Positions 10,049 to 19,368 of a DNA stretch of 64,000 nt are shown here, piece after piece. The notes under the pieces were generated by a model. That model ran no database searches, was not told the origin of the DNA, and was given only the letters and a program-made list of their open reading frames with translations. Made by a program: the position numbers and the translations under genes. The DNA is from Vibrio maerlii. Lineage in GTDB: Bacteria > Pseudomonadota > Gammaproteobacteria > Enterobacterales > Vibrionaceae. Location: positions 310,001 through 374,000 of the forward strand of contig NZ_QRHC01000004.1 in the NCBI RefSeq assembly GCF_003415655.1, given 5' to 3'. The first letter of the stretch is position 1. Each line of letters opens with the position of its first letter.

Positions 10049-11047
10049 TTACTTGTTGATACTCGTATTTATTGCTGAGTATAGGTAATCACTAAAGCTA
10101 TGACCATTGTTCTCTAGCATTTTTGGGAACATGGAGATTGGAGTCATACCTGGGAAAGTATTCACCTCATTCAAAAACAGTTCATTTTCTTCCGTTAGGA
10201 AGAAGTCGATACGAGAAAGATCTTTAAGTTTCATGTGCTTAAAGACGCGTTCTGAATAATCCGCAATTTGATCTTTCTGTTCTTCTGTTAGATTGTCAGC
10301 AACAACTTTCGTCGTAGAGTGACTACCCGAACCATATTTTTCATCGTAAGTATAGAAACCGTCTTCTGGTGCAATAACCTCTCCTGCGCGCGTAATATGA
10401 AGCTTGCCATCAAATTCATATGCCGCGACCTCCAACTCTCTTGGTTTCACTGCTTTTTCTATCAGAACTTGATCCGAAAAAGTAAACGCAAGGTCGATGG
10501 TTTCGTCCAAAGTCTCTGCGTTTTCTACACAGTAACAGCCAACGGATGAGCCCTGCTTCGCTGCTTTAACAAAAATCTTTCCCCACTGTTCAAGCGCAAG
10601 TTTCGCATCGCTTTTGGCTTCTGCACCATTCTCAGTCAGAAATAAGTATGGTGTATTTGGAACTTTGATTGCGTCATACCATAGCTTAGAGGTGATCTTG
10701 TTGAAGCTATTACTGCTCGCTTCAGCGCCACAACCAAAGTAAGGAACTCCAGCTAGCTCGAACAATGGTTGAATGTCTCCAGTTTCACCAGGGAAACCAT
10801 GAATACATGGGACAATGTAGTCAACTTTGAAGGTTTCTTTGCTTGAAACCAAGCTACCAGTCTCAATATCCAAGCGCACTTTATGACCTTCAGAAGAGAA
10901 CCATGCGCCATCACGTATTTCGACCCGATCTACCAACAAATCGTCATGTAGCTTAAGTTGTTGCTCTACATAGTTTGCAGATACTAGTGATACTTCGTGT
11001 TCGCTCGATCCACCACCACAAAGTAAAAGGACTCTAATTTTTGACAT
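10049..11047 (-). CDS. ddlA: D-alanine--D-alanine ligase
   Basis: Ddl joins two D-alanines for peptidoglycan. I choose the ATG at 11047, which gives MSKIRVLLLCGGGSSEHEVSLVSA, the usual N-terminus with the GGGSSEHEVS motif. A longer frame would add 27 residues that do not fit the family. At 332 residues it is a normal ATP-grasp ligase: VKAAKQGSSVGCYCV, EKAVKPRELEVAAYE, YDEKYGSGSHS and the metal-binding DFFLTEENELFLNEVNTFPGMT are present. The upstream SPOR gene is separated by a terminator, so ddlA probably has its own promoter. Confidence 0.93.
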   Translation of the reverse strand: MSKIRVLLLCGGGSSEHEVSLVSANYVEQQLKLHDDLLVDRVEIRDGAWFSSEGHKVRLDIETGSLVSSKETFKVDYIVPCIHGFPGETGDIQPLFELAGVPYFGCGAEASSNSFNKITSKLWYDAIKVPNTPYLFLTENGAEAKSDAKLALEQWGKIFVKAAKQGSSVGCYCVENAETLDETIDLAFTFSDQVLIEKAVKPRELEVAAYEFDGKLHITRAGEVIAPEDGFYTYDEKYGSGSHSTTKVVADNLTEEQKDQIADYSERVFKHMKLKDLSRIDFFLTEENELFLNEVNTFPGMTPISMFPKMLENNGHSFSDYLYSAINTSINK

Positions 11048-11167
11048 GCGTAGTCGTTCCGTGATTTTTCTCTTAATTGATAAAGATTCTAACGAGATAT
11101 TGATTATCTCGCACAGGTATTTAGCCAATATAACCTTAGGAGAGTGTTACTTGGTTAGTTTTAAGCC

Positions 11168-11195
11168 AAAAAAAGGGGCTATAAAGCCCCTTTTT
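11168..11195 (-). terminator. Terminator between the SPOR lipoprotein gene and ddlA
   Basis: AAAAAAAGGGGCT-ATAA-AGCCCCTTTTT is a strong hairpin with T runs on both strands, just after the SPOR gene stop. Confidence 0.9.
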
Positions 11196-11197
11196 GA

Positions 11198-11770
11198 TTA
11201 TTTAATCTTAACGATATCAGGAAATTCTGAATTCTTAATACTGTCGATACTCTTAATGAAAGGTTTCAGGTCACGGAAACTTTCTGGAAGCTGAGCAATA
11301 GCTTTTTCTGCCTCTTTACGTGTACCAAAATCACCGTAAAGCACGCTATACCACTTGGTACCGTTTACGACTTTATAGTGTTCCCATACAGGTTGACCAT
11401 TATTTGGCAATTGACGAGCGAAGCTAGACACTTTTGCTTGTGTACCGACTGCTGCTACCTGCACTGTGTAGCCATAGCGCGCCGCTTGTGACATCTGCTT
11501 CTGACTTGGTGGAATAATTTTAACTTGCTGCTGAGCATCGTTAGCTGGTGCAAGTTTCACAACCGTTCTCTCTTCCTGAGGTACAACCTTCGCAACACTT
11601 GTTTGTTGCGTCATGACTGTCTCTTCAGCAACCGCTGTTTGAATTGGTTTTTCAATCGGTGCCGGTTGGAATTCTTCACGATAACTTTCTGATGTTACTT
11701 CCGTCTCATAAGTATTTGACACACATGCTGAAAGTAATAGTGAAAGGCTGACAATTGTAATTTTTTTCAT
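11198..11770 (-). CDS. SPOR-domain lipoprotein
   Basis: The 190-residue precursor has a lipoprotein signal with lipobox LSAC (Cys16), so it is probably membrane-anchored. A low-complexity linker rich in Q, T and V spans about residues 20-100. A SPOR domain follows at about 105-185 (YTVQVAAVGTQAKVSSFARQL...WYSVLYGDFGTRKEAEKAIAQLP). SPOR domains bind denuded peptidoglycan at division sites, so a septal or cell-wall role is inferred. It is monocistronic and ends in a strong terminator. Confidence 0.85.
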   Translation of the reverse strand: MKKITIVSLSLLLSACVSNTYETEVTSESYREEFQPAPIEKPIQTAVAEETVMTQQTSVAKVVPQEERTVVKLAPANDAQQQVKIIPPSQKQMSQAARYGYTVQVAAVGTQAKVSSFARQLPNNGQPVWEHYKVVNGTKWYSVLYGDFGTRKEAEKAIAQLPESFRDLKPFIKSIDSIKNSEFPDIVKIK

Positions 11771-11971
11771 ATTTGATGTTTAACCAATAAATAGACTACC
11801 GGAGATCATGCCGTTTGGGTTGAATTTAATCAAGGGCTTACTGAAATATAACGCGTAGTGATTGTGATGGGTAGCTCAAATTTCTATCCCTGTTTAACAA
11901 TCGATAAACAAACGCTCCCTATCTACTAACGAGTGCCCTATTATTTTAGCGACAATGACAAGGAGGTTGCT

Positions 11972-14638
11972 ATGTATTCATTAGATAGTCTGTTCAATCC
12001 TCGCTCAATCGCGATCATCGGAGCCAGCTCCAACCTACAACGAGCTGGCTACATTGTAACCAATAACATTCTATCCGGTGGCTACAATGGCATCGTTCTT
12101 CCTGTTTCTCTAAAGTATCGCTCAGTTTGTGGTGTTCTTGCATATAAAAGTATTGATGAACTTCCTTTATCCCCGGAACTTGCAGTCTTATGCACCAAAC
12201 GCGAACTTAATACTAAAATTCTGACCCAGTTGGCTGAACGTGGTACAAAATGTGCCATCGTGCTTGAGTCTGATTTATCCGAACAGCTTAAGCAAGACCA
12301 GTTCTATACAACGCTTGCTGAACAACTCAACATTAGGATCATCGGTCCAAATAGCCTTGGCATTATTTTGCCTTGGATATCATTAAACGCCTCTTTCTCA
12401 CCTATCTCTGCTATTCCAGGAAAGATCGCCTTCATTTCACAATCCGCGGCTGTATGTACTTCAGTTCTCGATTGGGCGTGGGAAAAGAACATCGGTTTCT
12501 CTAGTTTTATATCTATCGGGCATGCGCAAGATATCGACTTTGCTGAACTGCTAGATCGATTGGCACTCGACAGTAAAACCGAGTCCATTCTTTTATACGT
12601 GGATCATATAGAAGATGCGCGTCGATTTATTTCAGCTGCTCGTGCAACGTCGAGAAACAAACGAATATTGGTATTAAAAGGAGGTCAATCAAAGGCAGGG
12701 CGAGTTGCCGCTCAATGGCATTCACAAGGCAAAGAGTCACTCGATATAGTGTACGATTCTGCGATTAGAAGGAGTGGCATGCTGCGAGTTCAAAACAACC
12801 ACGAACTGTTTGCCGCTGTAGAAACCTTAACTCACTCTATACCCCTTCGTGGTGAACGGATCGCAATCGTAACCAATGGCGGCGGTCCTGCCGTATTAGC
12901 AACAGATACTCTCTCATTACGTGGTGGTAAACTAGCCGAATTATCAGAGACCACTCTGAATAAATTAACTGAAGCCGTTGGACACAACGTTCCTATTTCT
13001 TGTCCAATAGATATCGGCGGAGACGCATGTATTCAGCGTTATTCTCGTTGTATCGATATTCTTTTAGACTCAGAGGAGCTGGACGCCATATTAGTAATGT
13101 ACAGCCCTTCAGCCATTGCTGCCCCAAAAGCGACTGCGAGCGCTGTCATTGAGAGTTTTAAATCCAACCCTAAACATAGAAAATTTAATCTTCTCACCAA
13201 TTGGGCTGGTGAAACGTCTGCAAAAGAAGCGCGCCTTCTATTCACGTCTGCCGGCATTCCTACCTATAGAACGCCTGAAAGTGCCGCCATTGCATACATG
13301 CACTTAGTGGAATATAGACGTAACCAAAAGCAATTAAGAGAAACTCCTGTTTCAACAGAGAAAGTCGATTCGGCTCAACAAACGCTCGCCAATCAACATA
13401 TCAACGACTGTCTGTCTGATGATTTACTAGAGCTAGAAAGCTATCAGTCAAACCCTATTTTTCATGCGTATGGTTTGAACGTTTTACCTACGCATATTGC
13501 CCATGACGCAGCAGAAGCAGCACATATCGCTAACGAATTAAGTTACCCTGTAGCGCTCAAGCTCTGTAGCCATGATATTGCGCATAAGTCCGACGTTCAC
13601 GGTGTCATGCTCAATCTCAGAACAGCGAGCGAAGTATCAGACGCTGCACACGCTATCATGGTGCGAGCAAAAACCGCATTTCCAAGCTCTCATTTATTGG
13701 GCTTAACTGTCCAGCCAATGGCCGACCTGAGTAATTCTCTAGAGCTTAGAATAAAAGTCAAAAGCGACCCTACATTTGGTCCAGTAATCTTGCTTGGTCA
13801 AGGTGGTTCGGAGTGGGATGAAGATACAGACGCCGCGGCAGCACTCCCGCCATTAAATATGACTCTGGCAAGATACCTCATTGTTCGAGCGATTAAAGAT
13901 AAAAACATAAGAGTTCAAACGCTTCCGGTACCTATCAATATTCAAGCGCTGAGTGAAGTGCTCGTTAGGATATCTCAACTGATCGTTGATCAACCTTTAA
14001 TCGACGAACTTGATATTCATCCATTGCTGCTTTCAGGTGACAATGTCACCATTATTGACGCGAATATTTCGCTTATTACAGAGTCTGATATTAATCCTAA
14101 CCGACTGGCAATCAAACCCTACCCAACTGAGTATGAGCAAGAGGTCGAACTTAAGAATGGTGAAACGGTATTACTTCGCCCTATACTTCCAGAGGACGAG
14201 CCTCATCATGCAGAGTTTATGCGTAAGGTTTCTAAAGAGGATCTGTATAAACGCTTCTTTAGTGATATCGGTGAGATAAACCATGAAATGTTAGCCAACT
14301 TTACTCAAATCGACTTTGACCGCGAGATAGCCTTTGTCGCAGTAAGACACAGTGGTACCTCATCGGAAATCATTGGGGTCTCACGCGGTTTGATTAACCC
14401 TCAAAAAACAGATGCAGAGTTTGCTATTCTGATTCGCTCGGACCTGAAGGGAGTTGGGCTAGGTAAGATTTTGATGAATAAGCTAATCCAATATTGTGAG
14501 AATAAAGGAACTAAGCAGATTAGTGGCATGACGATGCCAACCAACACAGGGATGTTAACCCTAGCAAAACATCTAGGGTTTAAGATTAATATTGATTTTG
14601 AAGATGGTACCGCTGATATGGTACTAGCGCTTAGCTAG
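11972..14638 (+). CDS. PatZ-like protein lysine acetyltransferase (ADP-forming acyl-CoA synthetase / GNAT fusion)
   Basis: I place the start at ATG 11972 because an excellent AAGGAGG lies five bases upstream. An in-frame upstream start would only add 13 poorly conserved residues. The 888-residue protein is like E. coli PatZ/YfiQ: an N-terminal CoA-binding Rossmann domain (NPRSIAIIGASS), two succinyl-CoA-ligase-like domains (ERIAIVTNGGGPAVLATD), an ATP-grasp domain (YPVALKLCSHDIAHKSDVHGV), and a C-terminal GNAT domain from about residue 730 with the acetyl-CoA loop RSDLKGVGLGKIL. Such proteins acetylate lysines of metabolic enzymes such as acetyl-CoA synthetase. The last 15 bp overlap the end of the convergent LysR gene. 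Confidence 0.88.
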   Translation: MYSLDSLFNPRSIAIIGASSNLQRAGYIVTNNILSGGYNGIVLPVSLKYRSVCGVLAYKSIDELPLSPELAVLCTKRELNTKILTQLAERGTKCAIVLESDLSEQLKQDQFYTTLAEQLNIRIIGPNSLGIILPWISLNASFSPISAIPGKIAFISQSAAVCTSVLDWAWEKNIGFSSFISIGHAQDIDFAELLDRLALDSKTESILLYVDHIEDARRFISAARATSRNKRILVLKGGQSKAGRVAAQWHSQGKESLDIVYDSAIRRSGMLRVQNNHELFAAVETLTHSIPLRGERIAIVTNGGGPAVLATDTLSLRGGKLAELSETTLNKLTEAVGHNVPISCPIDIGGDACIQRYSRCIDILLDSEELDAILVMYSPSAIAAPKATASAVIESFKSNPKHRKFNLLTNWAGETSAKEARLLFTSAGIPTYRTPESAAIAYMHLVEYRRNQKQLRETPVSTEKVDSAQQTLANQHINDCLSDDLLELESYQSNPIFHAYGLNVLPTHIAHDAAEAAHIANELSYPVALKLCSHDIAHKSDVHGVMLNLRTASEVSDAAHAIMVRAKTAFPSSHLLGLTVQPMADLSNSLELRIKVKSDPTFGPVILLGQGGSEWDEDTDAAAALPPLNMTLARYLIVRAIKDKNIRVQTLPVPINIQALSEVLVRISQLIVDQPLIDELDIHPLLLSGDNVTIIDANISLITESDINPNRLAIKPYPTEYEQEVELKNGETVLLRPILPEDEPHHAEFMRKVSKEDLYKRFFSDIGEINHEMLANFTQIDFDREIAFVAVRHSGTSSEIIGVSRGLINPQKTDAEFAILIRSDLKGVGLGKILMNKLIQYCENKGTKQISGMTMPTNTGMLTLAKHLGFKINIDFEDGTADMVLALS

Positions 14639-15523
14639 CGGAAACTTCTTCTTAAGATATTGTATACACCAAGACTTAGCTTCCCCCATCTGGTTTCGGC
14701 GCCAATTCACTGCAATGTCGAAGCCTTGTTCATCAGTACCTTCTATCTGCTTTAACGTTCCATTCTCTATCAGGGGTTGGGCGATCTGTTTTGGCAGCGT
14801 ACCTATACCGAGCCCATGAACCAGTGAGTCGACCTTTGCAGGGAAGTTGGTGACGGTTAAACGCGGCTGTTTTTCTAATACGTTAATACTAAGCGGTGCT
14901 TGCTCTCTTGCAGTATCAGCAATTGCTATAATCCGGTACTTCTGTTGAGCTATTTCGTCAAAAGTTTCGCGGTGAGAACGAGAATGAACGTAGTGGTCTG
15001 CTTTGGCAACCCAAACCATAGACAGGGAGCCAATCACTTCACTCTTAATATCTTGAGGGACTTTGCCTATATGAGGGCATATTAATAAATCAGCCCTACC
15101 CGCATTCAACGCTTCCCATCCACCAGCTAAAATTTCCTCTTGAAGCTTAACGCGAGTTTTACTCACGACGCCTAGCTCATCAACTAAACCGTACAAGTTA
15201 TGAACAGGGATAATGCCGTCATAAGCAATAGAAATATCGAGCTCCCAGCCATTGGCTAACAAACTTGCGTCATCGACAAGTTTTTGAGTGGCCGAGAGAA
15301 TCAAACGACCTCTTTCCAAAATAAGCTTACCCGCATCGGTGAAAGATGCTTTGTGCCCGGAACGATCAAATATATTGATATCGAGATCTTGCTCTAACTT
15401 CTGGATCTGATAAGTCAATGAAGATGGGGCCTTATCTAGCTCTTGTGCGGCAGCGGCAAAGCTCCCTCGTCTATCGATTGCATCTAAAATGTACAGCGCT
15501 TCTAGTGTTATAGAACTATGCAT
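14624..15523 (-). CDS. LysR-family transcriptional regulator
   Basis: A 299-residue LysR protein with an N-terminal winged helix (LEALYILDAIDRRGSFAAAAQELDKAPSSLTYQIQKLEQDL) and a C-terminal effector domain. It is convergent with, and overlaps by 15 bp, the PatZ-like gene, and is divergent from the heme receptor gene across a 220-bp gap. The target is unknown. The heme receptor is already explained by Fur, so the divergent arrangement alone is weak evidence of a link. Confidence 0.88.
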   Translation of the reverse strand: MHSSITLEALYILDAIDRRGSFAAAAQELDKAPSSLTYQIQKLEQDLDINIFDRSGHKASFTDAGKLILERGRLILSATQKLVDDASLLANGWELDISIAYDGIIPVHNLYGLVDELGVVSKTRVKLQEEILAGGWEALNAGRADLLICPHIGKVPQDIKSEVIGSLSMVWVAKADHYVHSRSHRETFDEIAQQKYRIIAIADTAREQAPLSINVLEKQPRLTVTNFPAKVDSLVHGLGIGTLPKQIAQPLIENGTLKQIEGTDEQGFDIAVNWRRNQMGEAKSWCIQYLKKKFPLAKR

Positions 15524-15663
15524 ACGCTTCCTTTTGTGATCTAGATCTCATTAATGAAAACACCCCCAACAATAAGGGAACTCAACTATCTGTATGATAA
15601 ATAAAGATTATTAACTCTAAATCGAAAGTTTACTTAGCTAAAAAGCATTAATATACAAATAAA

Positions 15664-15682
15664 AATGATATTAATTATCATT
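15664..15682 (+). promoter_or_regulatory. Fur box upstream of the heme receptor
   Basis: AATGATATTAATTATCATT is a 19-bp inverted repeat with 7-base arms and is very close to the Fur consensus GATAATGATAATCATTATC. It lies 62 bp before the receptor start, a good position for iron-dependent repression. Confidence 0.88.
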
Positions 15683-15743
15683 AAGATCCAATATTATCTT
15701 TTCCGATTTCAAGCCTATATGGATTTTAAGGTAACTAATTAAA

Positions 15744-17930
15744 ATGTTTAAGAAAAGACTTTTAGCAACTTCCATTGTTGTTGCACTTAGCCCCATTGCT
15801 CAAGCAGAAGAAGTATCAGTATTTGATGAGGTTGTTGTTTCAGCAACACGAACAGAACAAAGCAAACAAGACGTTAGTAGCTCTATCGAATCAGTATCAT
15901 CAGACGATCTAGATGATTCTCTAGCGAGTGATTTAAAAGATGCAGTCCAATACACACCTGGTGTTGAAGCGACGACAGAAGGCCGCTTTGGTGTATCTGG
16001 TTTTAATATTCGTGGTATGGAAGGCGATCGAGTAAAAGTTATTGTTGACGGTGTCAACCAAACAACGCCTTTCAACCCAGGTGGTGGTAACGTACAAGCC
16101 TTCTACCCTAACGCCATCGAACTTGATACTTTGACCGCTATCGAAGTAAACAAAGGCCCATCTTCAGTACTTTATGGTAGTGATGCTCTAGGTGGATCTG
16201 TTGTGATGCGCACTAAAGATCCAGAGGACATATTAGTCACTGATGGTGACGAACACCGTTTTGGTATCAAGTCTAGCTACACCTCTAAAGATAATCAGTT
16301 TAAAAACACGCTGACTTGGGCTATGCGTCAAGGTGACCTGGAAACTATTGTTATTGGTACTTATGCAGAAGGTAACGAAACTGAAACCTTTGGTGATGGT
16401 GCCGATGTTGAAGGCAGTGATCGCGGATTAGAAAACCCTGCAGATAAAGACTTGAGCAATATCCTAGCTAAGGCTTATTATCAATTAAATACAGCACATC
16501 GTGTGGGCGTTGTATTTGAGCGCTATAACTCAACATACGATGAAAACCGTCTAGAGAACAACTACGTCTTAGATATGGGGATGGCTGGAAGCTATACGTA
16601 TACAGACTCTCGTAGTGATGACACAAACACACGAACTCGCTACGGTATTAACCATGAATGGTTAGCAAACAATGCGGCTTTCGATAAGCTATTTTGGCAA
16701 CTGAACTATCAAGTATCAGAAACAGAAAACGAAAACTCGTCTGGCTTAGTTATTGATGACCCGTTTGGTATGTTCGGTGGTGATTATGCTGGCGATAGGA
16801 CTCGTGTACGACAAGCCGAAGATAAAACGATCCAACTGGATGCACAGTTTGACAAGTTCGTTGAGTTTGACACAAGTTTCCATGAGTTCACTTATGGCTT
16901 CAACTATTCCTCGACAGATTTCTCTTTAGAAAATAACGATTACTACCATGCAGACCCAAGTAAAAACAAACCAGGTAGTACAACCATTCCAGATGCTCAA
17001 GTGACACAATGGGGTATCTTCGCCCAAGATAACATGTTCTTGCTCGATGAAAGACTAGTGCTTAATGCCGGCATTCGCTACGACTCGTTCGAAGCTGACC
17101 CATCAACAGACGATGGCTTCACGACTGAGAACAAAAAGAACAGTAACGACGCATTTACAGGTAAGTTAGGCGCGGTTTACCACCTGAACTCGAAGCTAAG
17201 TACATTCGCACAAATTAGCCAAGGCTTTAAGGCTCCAACCGTTGAACAGTTATATTACGAATACGACAAAGGGGCAGACTTTACACCTAACTCGGATCTA
17301 GAAGCTGAAAAGAGCACATCGTATGAGCTAGGTTTCCGTGGTCAAAACAATTCGGCTCAGTTTGAAATTGTTGGTTTCTTCAATGATTACACCGACTTTA
17401 TCGCTACAAAAGACCTTGATGAGAAAACACCTGGCAAAGATCACTATACCCTTGAGAACTTAGACTCCGCTGAAATCAAAGGTGTCGAGTTCTCGACAAC
17501 AATCTTACTGGATGAAGCGTTCGATGCCCCAACAGGTATGTACACCAAATTAAGCGTTGCATACGCAGAAGGCAAGGATAAGCAAAACGATACAAACCTA
17601 GACTCAGTTGCACCTTTAACGAGTGTGTTTGGTTTAGGTTACGACAATGCGCAATACCAATTTGGTGGTTTAGCTAATCTAACTATGGTTGCAGCAAAAG
17701 ATGATTGGTCTGATGAAGATAATGTTAACGCTGCGGGTTACGGTAAACTAGACATCACAGCTTACTACCGTCCAATACGAGATCTAACACTACGAGCTGG
17801 TTTATTTAATGCTTTAGACAAAAAATACTGGGCATACACTGATTTTCGTGGTCTAGAGTCTGACGATAACTTAGATTTCTACTCTCAGCCAGGACGCAAC
17901 TGGGGTGTAAGTTTAGACTACCAATTCTAA
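15744..17930 (+). CDS. hutA: TonB-dependent heme/hemoglobin receptor (HutA type)
   Basis: The 728-residue outer-membrane receptor imports heme using TonB energy. It has a signal peptide (cleaved after AQA, about residue 21), a TonB-box-like DEVVVSA at the mature N-terminus, a plug domain (about 45-155, IRGMEGDRVKVIVDGVNQ, KGPSSVLYGSDALGG) and a 22-strand barrel ending in SLDYQF. The heme-receptor signature appears as FKAP (for FRAP) and PNSDL (for NPNL) near residue 500. The gene name follows V. cholerae HutA and is by similarity. A Fur box lies upstream and a strong terminator follows, so it is an iron-regulated single gene. Confidence 0.88.
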   Translation: MFKKRLLATSIVVALSPIAQAEEVSVFDEVVVSATRTEQSKQDVSSSIESVSSDDLDDSLASDLKDAVQYTPGVEATTEGRFGVSGFNIRGMEGDRVKVIVDGVNQTTPFNPGGGNVQAFYPNAIELDTLTAIEVNKGPSSVLYGSDALGGSVVMRTKDPEDILVTDGDEHRFGIKSSYTSKDNQFKNTLTWAMRQGDLETIVIGTYAEGNETETFGDGADVEGSDRGLENPADKDLSNILAKAYYQLNTAHRVGVVFERYNSTYDENRLENNYVLDMGMAGSYTYTDSRSDDTNTRTRYGINHEWLANNAAFDKLFWQLNYQVSETENENSSGLVIDDPFGMFGGDYAGDRTRVRQAEDKTIQLDAQFDKFVEFDTSFHEFTYGFNYSSTDFSLENNDYYHADPSKNKPGSTTIPDAQVTQWGIFAQDNMFLLDERLVLNAGIRYDSFEADPSTDDGFTTENKKNSNDAFTGKLGAVYHLNSKLSTFAQISQGFKAPTVEQLYYEYDKGADFTPNSDLEAEKSTSYELGFRGQNNSAQFEIVGFFNDYTDFIATKDLDEKTPGKDHYTLENLDSAEIKGVEFSTTILLDEAFDAPTGMYTKLSVAYAEGKDKQNDTNLDSVAPLTSVFGLGYDNAQYQFGGLANLTMVAAKDDWSDEDNVNAAGYGKLDITAYYRPIRDLTLRAGLFNALDKKYWAYTDFRGLESDDNLDFYSQPGRNWGVSLDYQF

Positions 17931-17944
17931 CTACTCCAAAAACC

Positions 17945-17972
17945 AAAAAAGCCAGCAATAAGCTGGCTTTTT
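17945..17972 (+). terminator. Terminator after the heme receptor
   Basis: AAAAAAGCCAGC-aataa-GCTGGCTTTTTT hairpin with a T run, also usable from the minus strand. Confidence 0.92.
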
Positions 17973-18037
17973 TCATATCTATCAACAATTAAAAATGATT
18001 TAAAAAGGACTGCTGATATTTATTGGTATAGCGCGAA

Positions 18038-18112
18038 TTACTTCTTAGCCATTTCTTTCTTCACCATTACCGCTGAAGCAACGATAAAAGCTATGATAAG
18101 ACCTAGTTCCAT
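18038..18112 (-). CDS. Candidate 24-residue single-helix membrane protein
   Basis: The ORF encodes MELGLIIAFIVASAVMVKK followed by EMAKK and a stop. It has one hydrophobic helix (about residues 3-17) and a basic tail, the layout of bacterial small membrane proteins that attach to larger complexes. The start is preceded on the minus strand by GAGG with TTGTC between it and the ATG, a good ribosome site. It reads toward the shared terminator at 17945-17972. An FNR-like box lies upstream. I know no homologue by name. Support is from sequence layout only. Confidence 0.55.
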   Translation of the reverse strand: MELGLIIAFIVASAVMVKKEMAKK

Positions 18113-18520
18113 GACAACCTCGACATTTGGACTAAATTTACTTAATTAAATAAGCTAGTGGTTATTGTATCACCAATCACCAAACATGATACCCATTAAC
18201 CAAATATTTACCTAAATATCGATTTAGATCAAAGAATGTTCATCTGCATAATTAGAAATATCTAGGTGCTAACACCAATCGCTCACCTTATTTTATGGTG
18301 CATCTTAATAGTATCTGATCAGAATTTAAGAGATAATCACTAATAGATTAGCTATATACAATACTTTATGAACATAACACGTATAGAAATCAAGGTTTTA
18401 TAAACTAGCAATATTAACTTTTTCATCAATACTCACACTGCGAATCCTAGCTGTTAAACCGTTAAGTTTACAAATGACCTCACCCTTGGCACTTATCTAA
18501 TTTCGGTATACCCTTTATTT
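18113..18520. other. AT-rich intergenic region, regulatory
   Basis: About 410 bp between the small membrane ORF and hutC. It holds the FNR-like site and the HutC-like site listed separately. No other ORF or RNA gene is seen. Confidence 0.5.
18219..18232 (-). promoter_or_regulatory. FNR-like site upstream of the small membrane ORF
   Basis: TCGAT-TTAG-ATCAA matches the FNR consensus TTGAT-N4-ATCAA at nine of ten fixed positions. A TATCAT -10-like hexamer lies on the minus strand at 18191-18186, roughly the spacing expected for an FNR-activated promoter reading toward the 24-codon ORF. Confidence 0.4.
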
Positions 18521-18522
18521 AA

Positions 18523-18536
18523 TTTGTATAGTCATT
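18523..18536 (+). promoter_or_regulatory. HutC-like operator upstream of hutC
   Basis: TTTGTATAGTCATT resembles the HutC half-site pattern TTGTATA and lies about 10 bp before the hutC start, suggesting autorepression. It is a weaker match than the site before hutI. Confidence 0.5.
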
Positions 18537-18545
18537 AAGTAGCCC

Positions 18546-19256
18546 ATGAGTAGCTCTCCGCGTTATATCCAGATCAAACAACACATACTCAAAAATATAC
18601 ACGCCAAGATTTGGAATACTGGCGATCGTATAACAACAGAACTCGAGTTAACTCGCGAGTTTGATGTGAGCCGGATGACGGTCAATAAAGCGATTCGCGA
18701 TTTAGTGAATGAAGGGATACTCGTTCGTAAACCGCGCTTAGGGACATTCGTCAGAGAGAAAGAACCCAAAGCGGAATCACCACTAACGGGCGTAAGCAAC
18801 ATTGCTGAAGAAATACGCTCTCGCGGAAAGACCTACTCATGCCGAGTTAACAAACTGCAAATCGTCACACTTGATGAGCATGCAGCGACAAATTTAGGTC
18901 TCAAGATCAGTGACGAAGCCTTTTACAGTGAAGTTATTCATTATGAAGACTCAGTGCCTATCCAACTTGAAAAGCGCTGGGTCAATCAAGCTCAAGTGCC
19001 CCAATACCTTGAACAAAACTTTGAGACTATCACCCCAAATCAATACTTAACTTCAAGTTGCCCACTTTCCACGATTGAGCATACCGTTGAAGCGGTCATG
19101 CCTAACCCTAGTATTCAAAATGACTTGGGAATGCTCGCCCACCAGCCATGTCTACTTCTGAACAGAAGAACCTGGAGCGATACACAACTTGTTAGCTTTG
19201 CCATGCTGTATCACCCTGCTGACCGCTATAAGTTAAGCTCTAAGATCAACGTTTAG
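18546..19256 (+). CDS. hutC: Histidine utilisation repressor HutC (GntR family)
   Basis: The 236-residue regulator has an N-terminal GntR winged helix (PRYIQIKQHILKNIHAKIWNTGDRITTELELTREFDVSRMTVNKAIRDLVNEGILVRKPRLGTFV, about residues 5-70) and a C-terminal UTRA effector domain. HutC proteins repress hut genes and are released by urocanate. It stands directly upstream of hutIGUH in the same direction, 112 bp before hutI, and HutC-type sites precede both hutC and hutI. Confidence 0.93.
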   Translation: MSSSPRYIQIKQHILKNIHAKIWNTGDRITTELELTREFDVSRMTVNKAIRDLVNEGILVRKPRLGTFVREKEPKAESPLTGVSNIAEEIRSRGKTYSCRVNKLQIVTLDEHAATNLGLKISDEAFYSEVIHYEDSVPIQLEKRWVNQAQVPQYLEQNFETITPNQYLTSSCPLSTIEHTVEAVMPNPSIQNDLGMLAHQPCLLLNRRTWSDTQLVSFAMLYHPADRYKLSSKINV

Positions 19257-19336
19257 ATCATCACTACAACCCTACTTTCCCATCACAGAAATAACATCTG
19301 ATTCTTGAGTGTGCGCATAATTTCGACTAATTTAAT

Positions 19337-19346
19337 TGTATATACA
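19337..19346 (+). promoter_or_regulatory. HutC operator upstream of hutIGUH
   Basis: The perfect palindrome TGTATATACA is the core of the known HutC recognition sequence (TTGTATATACAA type). It sits 22 bp before the hutI start at 19369. Confidence 0.75.
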
Positions 19347-19368
19347 TTTAATTAAAGAAGCTTTCAGG

